A stretch of DNA of 64,000 nt. Origin: Rhodocyclaceae bacterium. Lineage in GTDB: Bacteria > Pseudomonadota > Gammaproteobacteria > Burkholderiales > Ga0077523. The position numbers and the translations under genes were made by a program. Location of the stretch: contig JADCHQ010000006.1 in assembly GCA_020248405.1 (NCBI GenBank), forward strand, positions 248,001-312,000. The letters are read 5' to 3'. The notes below the pieces were generated by a model. The model did not search any database. It saw only the letters and a program-made list of their open reading frames with translations, and had not been told where the DNA came from. Below are positions 18,503 to 27,701 of this stretch, piece by piece (the stretch's first letter is position 1; each line of letters begins with the position of its first letter).

Positions 18503-18766
18503 ATGGCCAATACCGCCCAGGCCCGTAAACGAGCCAAGCAGTCCGAAACACGTCGTCAACGCAACAGCGCCCTCAAGTCCGAGATGCGAACCGCCATGAA
18601 GAAGGTTCGTGCAGCCATCCAGGCCGGTGACAAGACTGCCGCACAGGCGCAGTTCCAGGAGAGCCAGGGTGTGATGGATGCCATGGTGGGCAAGGGTGTC
18701 GTTCATGCCAACACCATTTCCCGCAGCAAGAGCCGCCTGTCCGCGGCGGTGAAGGCGATGGGCTGA
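18503..18766 (+). CDS. rpsT: 30S ribosomal protein S20
   Basis: An 87-residue, Lys/Arg-rich S20 protein (MANTAQARKRAKQSE...) that binds 16S rRNA early in 30S assembly. Length and sequence are canonical. It is monocistronic, with a 17-bp-spaced promoter at 18304-18332 and an intrinsic terminator at 18836-18861, and divergent to murJ. Confidence 0.98.
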   Translation: MANTAQARKRAKQSETRRQRNSALKSEMRTAMKKVRAAIQAGDKTAAQAQFQESQGVMDAMVGKGVVHANTISRSKSRLSAAVKAMG

Positions 18767-18835
18767 AGCTGGCCCCGAAGCGCTTGCCGCCGGCCGCGCC
18801 GGCGTCACCTTCGGACGCAAGGGGTGAACACGATT

Positions 18836-18861
18836 ACGGCGGCACAGATGCCGCCGTTTTT
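18836..18861 (+). terminator. Rho-independent terminator of rpsT
   Basis: The stem ACGGCGGC/GCCGCCGT (18836-18843 and 18850-18857) with loop ACAGAT is followed by a T-run (18857-18861). It lies 70 bp after the rpsT stop and just before argD, and argues against an argD start upstream of it. Confidence 0.88.
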
Positions 18862-18886
18862 GCTTTCAGGGAGGTCCTCGGACCCC

Positions 18887-20083
18887 ATGCAGCACCTCAT
18901 GAACACCTACGGACGCCTGCCGGTGTCCATCGCCCGCGGCGAAGGCCCCTGGGTATGGGACACCGAGGGCCGTCGCTACCTCGACGCGTTGACGGGCATC
19001 GCGGTCACGGGCCTGGGCCATGCCCACCCTCGCGTGGTGGCGGCCATCGCCGAGCAGGCCGCGCGGGTGATCCACGCCTCCAATTTGTACCGCATCCCGG
19101 AGCAGGAGCGTCTTGCCGACACTCTGGCGCGCGTCTCCGGGATGGATCGCGCCTTTTTCTGTAACTCGGGGTGCGAGGCCAACGAGGCAGCGATCAAGCT
19201 CGCGCGCTTGCATGGCCACCACCGCGGCATCGAGCAACCCGTGATCGTGGTGATGGAAAAAGCCTTCCATGGCCGCACCATGGCCACCCTTTCGGCCACC
19301 GGATCGCGCAAGGTGCAAGCGGGCTTCGAGCCGTTGCTGGCAGGCTTCGCGCGCGTCCCCTACGGCGAACGCGCGCCGCTGGAGAGTCTGGCATCGCGCA
19401 ACGGCCAGGTGGTAGCAGTGCTGGCCGAACCCATCCAGGGCGAGGGCGGCATCCACATTCCCGACGAGGGCTGGCTGCGGTTCCTGCGCGATTTGTGCGA
19501 CCGGCAGGGCTGGCTGTTGATGCTCGACGAGGTGCAAAGCGGCATGGGCCGCACGGGGCGCTGGTTCGCCCATCAGCACGCCGGCATCGTTCCCGATGTC
19601 ATGACCCTCGCGAAGGGGCTGGGCAACGGGGTGCCCATCGGCGCCTGCCTCGCCAGGGGCCACGCGGCCGAGGTGTTCACCCCCGGCAAGCACGGCTCCA
19701 CCTTTGGTGGCAACCCGCTGGTCTGCGCAGCTGCCCAGGCCACCCTCGATGCCATCGAGCAGGAACAACTGATGGAAAACGCCACCCGCATGGGCGGTCT
19801 GATTCGCGCCGGCCTGGCGCAAAAACTCGATGGTGTCGCGGGCGTGCGCCAGATCCGCGGCAAGGGCCTGATGATCGGCATCGAGCTCGACCGGCCCTGC
19901 GGCGAACTGGTATCCCACGGGCTACGGGCGGGGCTGCTGATCAATGTCACCTCCGAAACGGTGGTGAGGCTTCTACCGCCGCTCATCCTGCAAGCCGCTG
20001 AGGCCGGTCTGCTGGTGGATACCCTGGCGGGCCTAATCCGCGCCTTCCTTCAGGCGGAAGCCGCCGCTCCCGTGGCCGGCTGA
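18887..20083 (+). CDS. argD: Acetylornithine aminotransferase
   Basis: A 398-residue class III PLP aminotransferase. The PLP lysine is in TLAKGLGNGVP, preceded by MLDEVQSGMGRTG, and the phosphate-binding loop is CNSGCEANEAA. It converts N-acetylglutamate semialdehyde to N-acetylornithine. The ATG at 18887 is chosen because it follows GGGAGG (18869-18874) and lies beyond the rpsT terminator; a GTG at 18824 in the same frame would put the terminator inside the gene. A further ATG at 18899 is possible. argF follows 29 bp downstream, so the two form an arginine operon. Confidence 0.95.
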   Translation: MQHLMNTYGRLPVSIARGEGPWVWDTEGRRYLDALTGIAVTGLGHAHPRVVAAIAEQAARVIHASNLYRIPEQERLADTLARVSGMDRAFFCNSGCEANEAAIKLARLHGHHRGIEQPVIVVMEKAFHGRTMATLSATGSRKVQAGFEPLLAGFARVPYGERAPLESLASRNGQVVAVLAEPIQGEGGIHIPDEGWLRFLRDLCDRQGWLLMLDEVQSGMGRTGRWFAHQHAGIVPDVMTLAKGLGNGVPIGACLARGHAAEVFTPGKHGSTFGGNPLVCAAAQATLDAIEQEQLMENATRMGGLIRAGLAQKLDGVAGVRQIRGKGLMIGIELDRPCGELVSHGLRAGLLINVTSETVVRLLPPLILQAAEAGLLVDTLAGLIRAFLQAEAAAPVAG

Positions 20084-20112
20084 GCCCGTGCCACACCGGC
20101 CATGCGCCATCC

Positions 20113-21036
20113 ATGAACGCCCCGCGTCATTTCCTGCAATTTCGCGACCTGGCCCTGGAAGAACTGGAGCACCTGTTCGCGCGCACCCGCGTCATTAAAG
20201 AGCGCTTCAAGCGCTACGAGCGCTACTGGCCGCTGGCTGATCGCACCCTGGTGATGATCTTCGAGAAGGCATCCACCCGCACCCGGCTGTCCTTCGAGGC
20301 CGGCATGCAGCAGCTGGGCGGCTCGGCCATCTTCCTGTCCACCAAAGACTCGCAGCTGGGCCGCGGCGAGCCGGTGGAAGACGCCGCCCAGGTGATCTCG
20401 CGCATGTGCGACGCGGTGATGATCCGCACCTTCGAGCAGTCCATCATCGAGCGCTTCGCGCGCAGCTCGCGGGTGCCGGTGATCAACGGCCTCACCAACG
20501 AGTACCACCCCTGCCAGATCCTGGCCGACATCTTCACCTACGTGGAGCATCGCGGCTCCATCCGCGGCCGCACCGTAGCCTGGATTGGCGACTCCAACAA
20601 TGTCTGCAACACCTGGCTGCAGGCCGCCGAGGTGTTCGGTTTCAACGTGCACGTCTCCACGCCGCCGGGCTACGAGGTGGAGCCGGAGCGCGCCGGGCTC
20701 TACCGCACCGATCACTACGAGCAGTTCGCCGACCCCATGGATGCCGCCCGCGGCGCGCACCTGGTGACCACCGACGTGTGGACCAGCATGGGTTTCGAGT
20801 CCGAAAACGAAACCCGGCGCCGCGCCTTTGCCGACTGGCAGGTGGACGTCGAGATGATGCGCGCCGCCCAGCCCGACGCCCTGTTCATGCACTGCCTGCC
20901 CGCGCACCGCGGCGAGGAAGTCACCGCCGAGGTAATCGACGGTCCGCGCTCGGTGGTCTGGGACGAGGCCGAGAATCGCATGCACACCCAGAAGGCGCTG
21001 CTGGAATTCCTGCTTCTCGGCAAGGTCAACGACTGA
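20113..21036 (+). CDS. argF: Ornithine carbamoyltransferase
   Basis: A 307-residue anabolic OTCase. The carbamoyl-phosphate loop STRTRLSFE, the HPCQILAD motif and the ornithine-binding HCLPAHRGEEV are all present. It forms citrulline from ornithine and carbamoyl phosphate in the cytoplasm. It is placed between argD and argG, with a small MORN-repeat gene inserted before argG. Confidence 0.97.
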   Translation: MNAPRHFLQFRDLALEELEHLFARTRVIKERFKRYERYWPLADRTLVMIFEKASTRTRLSFEAGMQQLGGSAIFLSTKDSQLGRGEPVEDAAQVISRMCDAVMIRTFEQSIIERFARSSRVPVINGLTNEYHPCQILADIFTYVEHRGSIRGRTVAWIGDSNNVCNTWLQAAEVFGFNVHVSTPPGYEVEPERAGLYRTDHYEQFADPMDAARGAHLVTTDVWTSMGFESENETRRRAFADWQVDVEMMRAAQPDALFMHCLPAHRGEEVTAEVIDGPRSVVWDEAENRMHTQKALLEFLLLGKVND

Positions 21037-21103
21037 GCCCCGAAGCTGCGCGCATTCGCCGCACCCCGGACGCTCACCCTCAAACAGAATGGAGTCCCAC
21101 ACC

Positions 21104-21598
21104 ATGAAGTGCTTCAAACCGCTGCTGCTGCTGGCACTGCTGCTGGGCGTCAACACTGCCTTCGCGCAAGAAAAGTTCATCCTCGACCAGAAAGGCTGCA
21201 AGGTAATCAACCCCTCGCCGCGGCCCGAGGAAACCGTCACCTGGAGCGGCGCCTGCGGCGCCGACGGCTACACCACCGGCAAGGGCGTGCTGCAATGGTT
21301 CCAGTCCGGTATCGCCGACGAGAAATACGAGGGCGAGATGGCGCGCGGCTACGCCCATGGCCAGGGCACCCAGACCATGGTGGACGGGGGCCGCTACGAG
21401 GGTCAATGGAACAACAGCCGCCAGGACGGCGAGGGCGCCTACTTCGCCCCCGACGGCAGCGTCTACCGCGGCGGCTGGAAGAACGGCCAGCCCCACGGCC
21501 AGGGCACCTATCGCACCCCCGAGGGCCGGGTGACCCAGGGCGAGTGGGAAAACGGCCGCTTCAAGGGCGAACCCGGCGAAGACCCCAACCGCACGTAA
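21104..21598 (+). CDS. Exported MORN-repeat protein
   Basis: A 164-residue protein with a Sec signal peptide ([17 protein letters not shown]) and then about four MORN repeats: [42 protein letters not shown] and [15 protein letters not shown]. The ATG at 21104 is preferred because GGAG lies 9 nt upstream and it gives a clean signal peptide; an in-frame ATG at 21089 exists. MORN repeats form beta-hairpin surfaces for lipid or protein contact. The role in this arginine gene neighbourhood is unknown. Confidence 0.75.
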   Translation: MKCFKPLLLLALLLGVNTAFAQEKFILDQKGCKVINPSPRPEETVTWSGACGADGYTTGKGVLQWFQSGIADEKYEGEMARGYAHGQGTQTMVDGGRYEGQWNNSRQDGEGAYFAPDGSVYRGGWKNGQPHGQGTYRTPEGRVTQGEWENGRFKGEPGEDPNRT

Positions 21599-21669
21599 CG
21601 CAGCCGCCCGCGCCGCCGCGGTGCGGGCCCGCATCCTTCCTTCACATCAACCACCACCACGATCCCCTG

Positions 21670-22905
21670 ATGAGCGCCATCAAGAAAGTCGTGCTCGCCT
21701 ACTCTGGCGGGCTGGATACCTCCGTTATCCTCAAGTGGCTCCAAGACACCTACGGTTGCGAGGTGGTCACCTTCACCGCCGACATCGGCCAGGGCGAGGA
21801 GCTGGCCCCTGCGCGCAGCAAGGCGCTCGCCATGGGCATCAAGCGCGGCAATATCTTCATCGAGGACCTGAAGGAAGAATTCGTCCGCGATTTCGTCTTC
21901 CCCATGTTCCGCGCCAACGCGGTGTACGAGGGCGAATACCTGCTGGGCACCTCCATCGCCCGCCCGCTGATTGCCAAGCACCTGGTGGAGATCGCCCGCA
22001 AGACGGGGGCCGACGCCATCTCCCACGGCGCCACGGGCAAGGGGAACGACCAGGTGCGCTTCGAACTGGGCGCCTACGCGCTCATGCCCAACGTGCGCAT
22101 CATCGCGCCCTGGCGCGAATGGGACCTGCTGTCGCGCGACAAGCTGCTCGCCTACGCCGACAAGCACGGCATCCCGGTGGACTTTAAGAAGCGCAAGGGC
22201 GGCGCGCCCTACTCCATGGACGCCAACCTGCTGCACATCAGCTACGAGGGCGGCATTCTCGAAGACCCGGACTTCGCTCCGGAGGAATCCATGTGGCGCC
22301 TGACGGTGTCGCCCGAGAAGGCACCCAACCGCCCCCAGGTGATCGAGCTTGCCTTCGAGAAGGGCGACATCGTGGCCATCGACGGCAAGCGCATGACGCC
22401 CGCCAAGGTGCTCGCGGCTCTCAACGCCCTGGGCGGGCGGCACGGCATCGGGCGCCTGGACATGGTCGAGAACCGCTACGTGGGCATGAAGTCGCGCGGC
22501 TGTTACGAAACGCCCGGCGGCAGCATCATCCTCAAGGCGCACCGCGCCATGGAATCCATCACCCTGGACCGCGAGGTGCTGGCGCTCAAGGACGACCTCA
22601 TGCCCCGCTACGCCCGCATGGTCTACAACGGCTACTGGTTCAGCCCCGAGCGCGAACTGCTGCAAGGCCTGATGGACGCCTCCCAGGCCACGGTGAACGG
22701 CACCGTGCGCCTCAAGCTCTACAAGGGCACCATGATGTGCGTGGGCCGCGCCTCCAGGGATTCGCTGTTCGACCCGCGCATCGCCACTTTCGACGACGAC
22801 AGGGGCGCCTACAATCAGGCTGACGCCGCCGGCTTCATCAAGCTCAACGCCCTGCGCATGCGCATCGCCGCCAACCGCCGCCGCAAACCCAGGAGCCGCC
22901 CGTGA
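21670..22905 (+). CDS. argG: Argininosuccinate synthase
   Basis: A 411-residue type 1 ArgG. The ATP P-loop-like motif [10 protein letters not shown] is at residues 9-18, and [11 protein letters not shown] and [13 protein letters not shown] follow as in the family. It condenses citrulline with aspartate using ATP. The gene follows argF and the MORN gene, and its stop overlaps the GTG of ppnP in a GTGA. Confidence 0.97.
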   Translation: MSAIKKVVLAYSGGLDTSVILKWLQDTYGCEVVTFTADIGQGEELAPARSKALAMGIKRGNIFIEDLKEEFVRDFVFPMFRANAVYEGEYLLGTSIARPLIAKHLVEIARKTGADAISHGATGKGNDQVRFELGAYALMPNVRIIAPWREWDLLSRDKLLAYADKHGIPVDFKKRKGGAPYSMDANLLHISYEGGILEDPDFAPEESMWRLTVSPEKAPNRPQVIELAFEKGDIVAIDGKRMTPAKVLAALNALGGRHGIGRLDMVENRYVGMKSRGCYETPGGSIILKAHRAMESITLDREVLALKDDLMPRYARMVYNGYWFSPERELLQGLMDASQATVNGTVRLKLYKGTMMCVGRASRDSLFDPRIATFDDDRGAYNQADAAGFIKLNALRMRIAANRRRKPRSRP

Positions 22906-23213
22906 GCCAGTTCGACAATGTCGCCGTGGTGAAGAAGGCCAACGTCTATTTCGACGGCAAGTGTGTTTCGCACACGGTGCTGCTAGCGGACGGCACACGC
23001 AAGAGCGTGGGCGTGATTCTGCCCTCCAGCCTAACCTTCAGCACCGGCGCGCCGGAGATCATGGAAATCGTCTCCGGCCGCTGCCGGGTGCGACTCAAGG
23101 GCGATACCCAGTGGCGCGACTACGGCCCCGGCGAGCGCTTCAGCGTGGCCGGCAATTCCGCCTTCGACATCGAGACCGACGGCACGCTCGATTACGTGTG
23201 CCACTTCGGTTGA
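22902..23213 (+). CDS. ppnP: Pyrimidine/purine nucleoside phosphorylase
   Basis: A 103-residue cupin-like protein of the PpnP (YaiE, formerly DUF1255) family. Recognisable segments are [28 protein letters not shown] and the C-terminal cupin strand [16 protein letters not shown]. It phosphorolyses a broad range of nucleosides. The GTG start at 22902 overlaps the argG stop by 4 nt, implying translational coupling. Confidence 0.92.
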   Translation: MSQFDNVAVVKKANVYFDGKCVSHTVLLADGTRKSVGVILPSSLTFSTGAPEIMEIVSGRCRVRLKGDTQWRDYGPGERFSVAGNSAFDIETDGTLDYVCHFG

Positions 23214-23223
23214 AGGCGCGCCC

Positions 23224-23802
23224 GTGACCACCATCGCCGTGGTGCGCAAGGACGGCATCGCCGCCATCGCCGCCGACACCCTCACCAAGTGGGGCTCGGC
23301 AAAGGAATCGGCCGCCTACGTGCGAAACCACGGCAAGATCTTCCCGCTGGCCGGCGGCTTCATCGCGGTGACCGGCGACGCCACCTTCAAGCACATCGTC
23401 GAGGATTACTTCGGCACCCTGCAGCCCGCCCCGCGGCTGGATACGCCCGCCACCATTTTCCGGGTCTGGAACAAGCTCCACGCGGAGTTCAAGGAGCGCT
23501 ACTTCATCCAGGTGGAGGAGGACAAGGAAGATGCGGTGGAGAGCACGCGCCTCGATGTGCTGATCGCCAACCCGCACGGCATCTTCGGGGTCTCGGGGCA
23601 CCGCACGGTGCAGGAGTTCACCCGCTTCTACGCGTACGGCAGCGGCTCGGACTATGCCCTCGGGGCCATGTATTCCGTCTACGACCGCCCGGACATGGAC
23701 GCGCAAGCCGTGGCGCGCCATGCAATCGCCGCCGCGGCGGAATTCGACGACGGCACCGGCGGACCCATCCACTCGTTCAGCGTTCCCCTGCTGGACCCCT
23801 GA
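23224..23802 (+). CDS. Proteasome beta-like Ntn hydrolase (betaproteobacterial proteasome homologue type)
   Basis: A 192-residue Ntn-hydrolase of the proteasome/HslV fold. After removal of the initiator, Thr would be residue 1 (TTIAVVRKDGIAAIAADT), with the conserved Asp at mature position 17 and a Lys (HGKIFPL, mature ~37) in the place of catalytic Lys33. It is not HslV: the sequence differs, the C-terminal region is longer, and no hslU is adjacent. It matches the pattern of the stand-alone betaproteobacterial proteasome homologues reported in the literature. It likely forms a self-compartmentalised ring protease. It starts at GTG 23224, 10 bp after ppnP and 29 bp before yajQ. Confidence 0.75.
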   Translation: MTTIAVVRKDGIAAIAADTLTKWGSAKESAAYVRNHGKIFPLAGGFIAVTGDATFKHIVEDYFGTLQPAPRLDTPATIFRVWNKLHAEFKERYFIQVEEDKEDAVESTRLDVLIANPHGIFGVSGHRTVQEFTRFYAYGSGSDYALGAMYSVYDRPDMDAQAVARHAIAAAAEFDDGTGGPIHSFSVPLLDP

Positions 23803-23831
23803 ATCCGCATGGCTCGCAGGAGGATTGAACC

Positions 23832-24317
23832 TTGCCATCCTTCGATATCGTCTCGGAAATTGACCAGGTCGAGGTGCGAAACGCACTGGACCAGACCAAC
23901 AAGGAAGTGGGCACACGCTTCGACTTCAAGGGCTCGGATGCCCGCTTGGAACTCGCCGACAAGGTGCTCACGGTGTTCGCCGACGACGAGTTCAAGCTCG
24001 GTCAGGTCAGGGACGTGCTCACTGCCAAGCTCGCCAAGCGCGGCGTGGACGTGCGCTGCCTCGACCTGGGCAAGCCCGAGAAGGTGAGCGGCAACAAGCT
24101 CAAGCAGGCCGTGACGGTCAAGACCGGCGTGGAAGCGGCTCTCGCGAAGAAGATTCAGCAGTTGCTCAAGGATTCGAAGCTCAAGGTGCAGGCCTCCATC
24201 CAGGGGGACACAGTGCGGGTGTCCGGCGCCAAGAAAGACACGCTCCAGGACGCCATCGCCCTGGTGCGCAAGTCGGTCACGGATTTCCCGTTGCAGTTCC
24301 AGAACTTCCGCGACTGA
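23832..24317 (+). CDS. yajQ: YajQ family nucleotide-binding protein
   Basis: A 161-residue UPF0234/YajQ protein ([28 protein letters not shown]). The fold has two ferredoxin-like domains; some members bind cyclic di-GMP or nucleic acid. The TTG start at 23832 is supported by AGGAGG seven bases upstream and by the family N-terminus. It ends the argG-ppnP-proteasome-homologue run; a GC hairpin follows, without a T-tract. Confidence 0.93.
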   Translation: MPSFDIVSEIDQVEVRNALDQTNKEVGTRFDFKGSDARLELADKVLTVFADDEFKLGQVRDVLTAKLAKRGVDVRCLDLGKPEKVSGNKLKQAVTVKTGVEAALAKKIQQLLKDSKLKVQASIQGDTVRVSGAKKDTLQDAIALVRKSVTDFPLQFQNFRD

Positions 24318-24365
24318 GGCCGGCGGCGGCGCGGCTCGCCGCGGCCCTTGTCAGCCCGGGCCCGG

Positions 24366-25094
24366 TCAAATGAGCAGCCTGGCCGCCCAGGGGATCACCA
24401 GCGCGCCCAGCACCCCATGCAGCCCCATGGCGAGGCTCGCGTAGGTGCCTGCCTCAGCGTTGACGCTGAAGGCGCGCGAGGTGCCGATGCCGTGGGCCGC
24501 CACCCCCAGGGCGAAGCCGCGCTGCCACCAGGCGCGCGCGCCCACTGCGTCGAGCACGAAACGGCCCAGCGCCGCGCCCAGGATGCCGGTGGTTACCGCA
24601 TAAACCGCGGTAAGCGTGGGCGAGGCGCCGATGCGCTCGGCCACGCCCATGGCGATGGGCGCGGTCACGGACTTGCCGTACAGGCCGCCCACCAGCAGCG
24701 GCTCGGCCCCCAGCGCGGTGGCGATGCCCACGGCCGTGAGCATGGACACCACACCGCCGCCCAGCAGCGCGGCCAGCATGGGCAGCACGCGGCCGCGCAG
24801 GCCTACCAGGCCCTTGTGGATCGGAACCGCCAGGGACACGGTGGCCGTGCCCAGCAGGAAGTGCACGAACTGCGCGCCCTCGAAGTACCTGGCATAGGGC
24901 ATGTCCAGCACCGTGATCGCAGCGGCCGCGAGCAGCGTGGCGATGGCCACTGGGTTGGCCAGCGGATGCCGCCCGGAACGTTCGTACAGCCAGCTGCCGG
25001 CCTGCCAGGCCAACAGCGTGAGAATCAGCGCCGCCAGCGGGCTGCCCGACAGGTAAACCCAGATCTCCGCGATGCGAGGCAGTTCACGGCTCAT
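24366..25094 (-). CDS. lrgB: LrgB/CidB family membrane protein
   Basis: A 242-residue LrgB-type protein with about seven membrane segments and the conserved GGLYGKSVTAPIAMGVAE and HGIGTSRAFSVN motifs. LrgAB/CidAB proteins are holin/antiholin-like membrane proteins linked to murein hydrolase release or to pyruvate/glycolate uptake. It overlaps the lrgA gene by 11 nt. The start at 25094 (MSRELPRIAEIW) matches the family. Confidence 0.9.
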   Translation of the reverse strand: MSRELPRIAEIWVYLSGSPLAALILTLLAWQAGSWLYERSGRHPLANPVAIATLLAAAAITVLDMPYARYFEGAQFVHFLLGTATVSLAVPIHKGLVGLRGRVLPMLAALLGGGVVSMLTAVGIATALGAEPLLVGGLYGKSVTAPIAMGVAERIGASPTLTAVYAVTTGILGAALGRFVLDAVGARAWWQRGFALGVAAHGIGTSRAFSVNAEAGTYASLAMGLHGVLGALVIPWAARLLI

Positions 25095-25437
25095 GGCGGT
25101 CGGCAGCGGGCGCCAGCAGGCGCAGCAACAGGGCGCTCGCGCCCACCGTGGCCAGCACGCTGGCCACCAGCGCCACACCCATGGCGAAGGCGTGTTCGCG
25201 CAATTGCGGCATGAACATCACCACACCCACGGCCGCCGGCACGAACAGCAGGCCCAGGTGGCGACTGAAGGCCGCCGACACCATCTCCAGGTCCTGCTGC
25301 ACCTCGCGGCGCAGGGACAACCAGCCGAGCAGCAGCAGCAATCCCAGCACCGGACCAGGAACGAAGGGAAGCAGGAACTTCGACAACACCTCCCCCAGCC
25401 CCTGGAACAACAGCAACCGGGTGAACCCGCCGATCAC
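25084..25437 (-). CDS. lrgA: LrgA/CidA family holin-like membrane protein
   Basis: A 117-residue protein with four hydrophobic segments and the family segment LLLFQGLGEVLSKFL followed by PGPVLGLLLLL. The GTG at 25437 overlaps the TGA of the upstream glutamine amidotransferase gene (GTGA), so the start is well supported. It is coupled downstream to lrgB. The gene order GATase-lrgA-lrgB is one operon. Confidence 0.88.
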   Translation of the reverse strand: MIGGFTRLLLFQGLGEVLSKFLLPFVPGPVLGLLLLLGWLSLRREVQQDLEMVSAAFSRHLGLLFVPAAVGVVMFMPQLREHAFAMGVALVASVLATVGASALLLRLLAPAADRHEP

Positions 25438-26138
25438 CGTTTCAGGCCCTCCAACCAGCGGTCGTAGAGCCCCTCGGCCACACGCTGCAGCGCTTCGAGC
25501 TTGGCGGGCATCTCGGCGCGAATCCGCGCGGTCTGCTGCACCCCTGGACCAGGGCTGGCGGCAATCTCGGCCTCGCCGTCGTTGCACCAGGTCTCGATCA
25601 GCGCGCGGGTCATCTCCACGTGGCACTGCATCCCCAGGTGCGGCCCCAGTGCGAAGCCCTGGTTGGCGCAATGGGCGCTGGACATGATGCGCGTGGCCCC
25701 GCGCGGCAACGAAAAGGTCTCGCCATGCCAGTGGAACGAGTCGAAATGCGCAAGCGAACCGAACCAGTGCCGCGCCACCGCGTTGTCCTCCACCGACACC
25801 CGGCCCCAGCCGATCTCCTTGGTGGGGTTGCGCGTCACCACCCCGCCCAGGGCCTTGGAGATGAGCTGGCCGCCGAGGCAATGCCCAAGCAGCGGCAACT
25901 GCTGATGAGCAGCCTCGCGGATGAGCGACAGCAGCGGCGCAATCCAGGGCAGGTCGTCGTTGACGCTCATGGGTCCGCCCATCAACACGAGCCCGGCAAA
26001 ATCCTGCAGCGTTTGCGGAACAGCCTCACCAGCATCCAGCGCCACCAGTTTCCACGCAACGTTTCGTGCGGCAAGATACTCGGCGAAATGTCCTGGGCCT
26101 TCCGTGGGGGAGTGACGAAAAATGGCAACCGGTTTCAT
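25434..26138 (-). CDS. Class I glutamine amidotransferase-like protein
   Basis: A 234-residue type 1 GATase domain protein of the stand-alone GMP-synthase-like group. The nucleophile Cys lies in LGHCLGGQLI and the His-x-Glu of the triad in MQCHVEMT. Stand-alone members may act on small glutamyl compounds, for example gamma-glutamyl-putrescine, but the substrate cannot be predicted. It is the first gene of an operon with lrgA and lrgB. Its ATG (26136-26138) overlaps the ATG of the divergent retropepsin gene in a CATG. Confidence 0.85.
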   Translation of the reverse strand: MKPVAIFRHSPTEGPGHFAEYLAARNVAWKLVALDAGEAVPQTLQDFAGLVLMGGPMSVNDDLPWIAPLLSLIREAAHQQLPLLGHCLGGQLISKALGGVVTRNPTKEIGWGRVSVEDNAVARHWFGSLAHFDSFHWHGETFSLPRGATRIMSSAHCANQGFALGPHLGMQCHVEMTRALIETWCNDGEAEIAASPGPGVQQTARIRAEMPAKLEALQRVAEGLYDRWLEGLKR

Positions 26139-26805
26139 GACTCGATCTTTGTCGTTTCTGAGGTCCCTCAATGGTATGGCGGCCGCTGGCCTGTGGCTAT
26201 GCGCGGCCGGGGCCGGTGCCACGGACGTCAGCGTGGTGGGATTGTTCCCGGGCAAGGCCATCGTGGTGGTGGACGGCGGGAAGCCCAAGACCCTTGCGGT
26301 GGGCGAAACCGGTCCGGCCGGGGTCAGGCTAATCAGCGCCACCAATGATCAGGCGGTGATCGAGGTGGACGGCAAACGCCGCAGCCTGGGTCTGGGCCAG
26401 AAGGCCATTGCAACCCAGTTCGCCTCGGGAGAGCGGCCGCGGATCACGCTGTCCGCCGACGGCAGCGGCCACTACATGACCACCGGCAGCATCAATGGCG
26501 CCCCGGTGAGGTTCCTCGTGGACACGGGCGCCACCATGATTTCCATCGGAGCCTCCGACGCCCGCCGCCTGGGCATCGACTACCAGAAGGGCCGCCAGGG
26601 TTACAGCGAAACCGCCAACGGCGTGATCTCCGTGTGGAAGGTCAAGCTCGAGTCGGTGAAAGTGGGAAGCATCGCCATGAGCAACGTGGACGGCGTGGTG
26701 CACGACTCCACCGACATGCCCTTCGTGCTGTTGGGCATGAGCTTCCTAGGCCGCCTCGACTTGCGCCACGAGGGCACCACCCTCACCATGACCCAGCGCT
26801 ACTGA
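26137..26805 (+). CDS. Exported retropepsin-like aspartic protease (TIGR02281 type)
   Basis: A 222-residue protein. The ATG at 26137 is chosen because it gives a signal peptide with a basic n-region (MTRSLSFLRS) and the core GMAAAGLWLCAAGAGA; a longer start at 26122 and a shorter one at 26176 exist. The mature protein has a ~80-residue N-terminal domain and a C-terminal retroviral-type aspartyl protease domain with the active site VDTGATMISI. Such proteins act as homodimers in the periplasm. It is divergent from the GATase gene with overlapping start codons, so its promoter must lie inside that gene. Confidence 0.8.
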   Translation: MTRSLSFLRSLNGMAAAGLWLCAAGAGATDVSVVGLFPGKAIVVVDGGKPKTLAVGETGPAGVRLISATNDQAVIEVDGKRRSLGLGQKAIATQFASGERPRITLSADGSGHYMTTGSINGAPVRFLVDTGATMISIGASDARRLGIDYQKGRQGYSETANGVISVWKVKLESVKVGSIAMSNVDGVVHDSTDMPFVLLGMSFLGRLDLRHEGTTLTMTQRY

Positions 26806-26839
26806 CCGCGCCGGACGCCTTCCGGGCCGTGCCCCTTGC

Positions 26840-27643
26840 TCAGGCGGCCCCACCGCTGCCACGGATCAGCGCGTAGGCGCTGTGGTTGTGGATGGACTCG
26901 AAGTTCTCGCTCTCCACTACGAAACTCACCACGCGCGGGTCGGCCTGCAAGCGGCCTGCCACGTCGCGCACCATGTCCTCCACGAACTTTGGGTTGTCGT
27001 ACGCACGCTCCGTGACGAATTTCTCGTCGGGTCGCTTGAGCAAGCCATAGAGTTCGCAGGACGCCTCTTCCTCGGCCACGCGGACCAGTTCCTCGATCCA
27101 GATGAATCCGCGGGTGCGCACCGTGAGGGTCACGTGGGAGCGCTGGTTGTGGGCCCCGTACTCGGAGATCTTCTTGGAGCAGGGGCACAGGCTGGTGACG
27201 GGCACCACCACGGTCATGCTCTGCACGTACTCCCTGGCGGTGAGTTCGCCCGTGATGGTCACTTCGTAATCCATGAGGCTGCGCACGCCCGACACCGGCG
27301 CCGCCTTGTCGATGAAGTACGGAAAAATCATCTCGATGTGCCCGGCCTCGGCCTCGAGGCGCGCCACCATGTGACGCAACATGTCCTCGAAGGACTCCAC
27401 CGAAATCTCGCCTTCGTGGCTGTTGAGGATTTCTACGAAGCGCGACATGTGCGTGCCCTTGAAATTGTGGGGCAGGTGCACGTACATGTTGAAACTTGCC
27501 ACGGTGTGCTGCACCCCGCCGCTGCGGTCTCGCACTTGCACCGGATGACGGATGGACTTGATTCCCACCCGGTCAATGGCTAGCTGCCGCGTATCCGCCG
27601 TGCTCTGCACATCGGGGATCACGAAGGTGTCCGGCGAATTCAT
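26840..27643 (-). CDS. folE2: GTP cyclohydrolase FolE2 (type IB)
   Basis: A 267-residue GTP cyclohydrolase IB, which makes 7,8-dihydroneopterin triphosphate for folate and queuosine. The metal-site Cys in [22 protein letters not shown] and the catalytic His/Glu region ([17 protein letters not shown]) are present. FolE2 works with metals other than zinc and in many bacteria replaces zinc-dependent FolE under zinc limitation; no Zur box was recognised here. It is convergent with the aspartic protease gene. Confidence 0.95.
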   Translation of the reverse strand: MNSPDTFVIPDVQSTADTRQLAIDRVGIKSIRHPVQVRDRSGGVQHTVASFNMYVHLPHNFKGTHMSRFVEILNSHEGEISVESFEDMLRHMVARLEAEAGHIEMIFPYFIDKAAPVSGVRSLMDYEVTITGELTAREYVQSMTVVVPVTSLCPCSKKISEYGAHNQRSHVTLTVRTRGFIWIEELVRVAEEEASCELYGLLKRPDEKFVTERAYDNPKFVEDMVRDVAGRLQADPRVVSFVVESENFESIHNHSAYALIRGSGGAA

Positions 27644-27701
27644 GAGGTCTTTCCTCGGATGAACGAGCCCAGATTATAGCCGCGCCCCTCCCGCGCACGC
27701 C

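Noticed and set aside
18824..18886. Upstream GTG start for argD
   Set aside because: It would place the rpsT terminator inside the coding region and lacks a ribosome binding site; the ATG at 18887 has GGGAGG.
26122..26136. Upstream ATG for the retropepsin gene
   Set aside because: It adds five residues without improving the signal peptide and has no better ribosome binding site; the ATG at 26137 is preferred, with moderate confidence.
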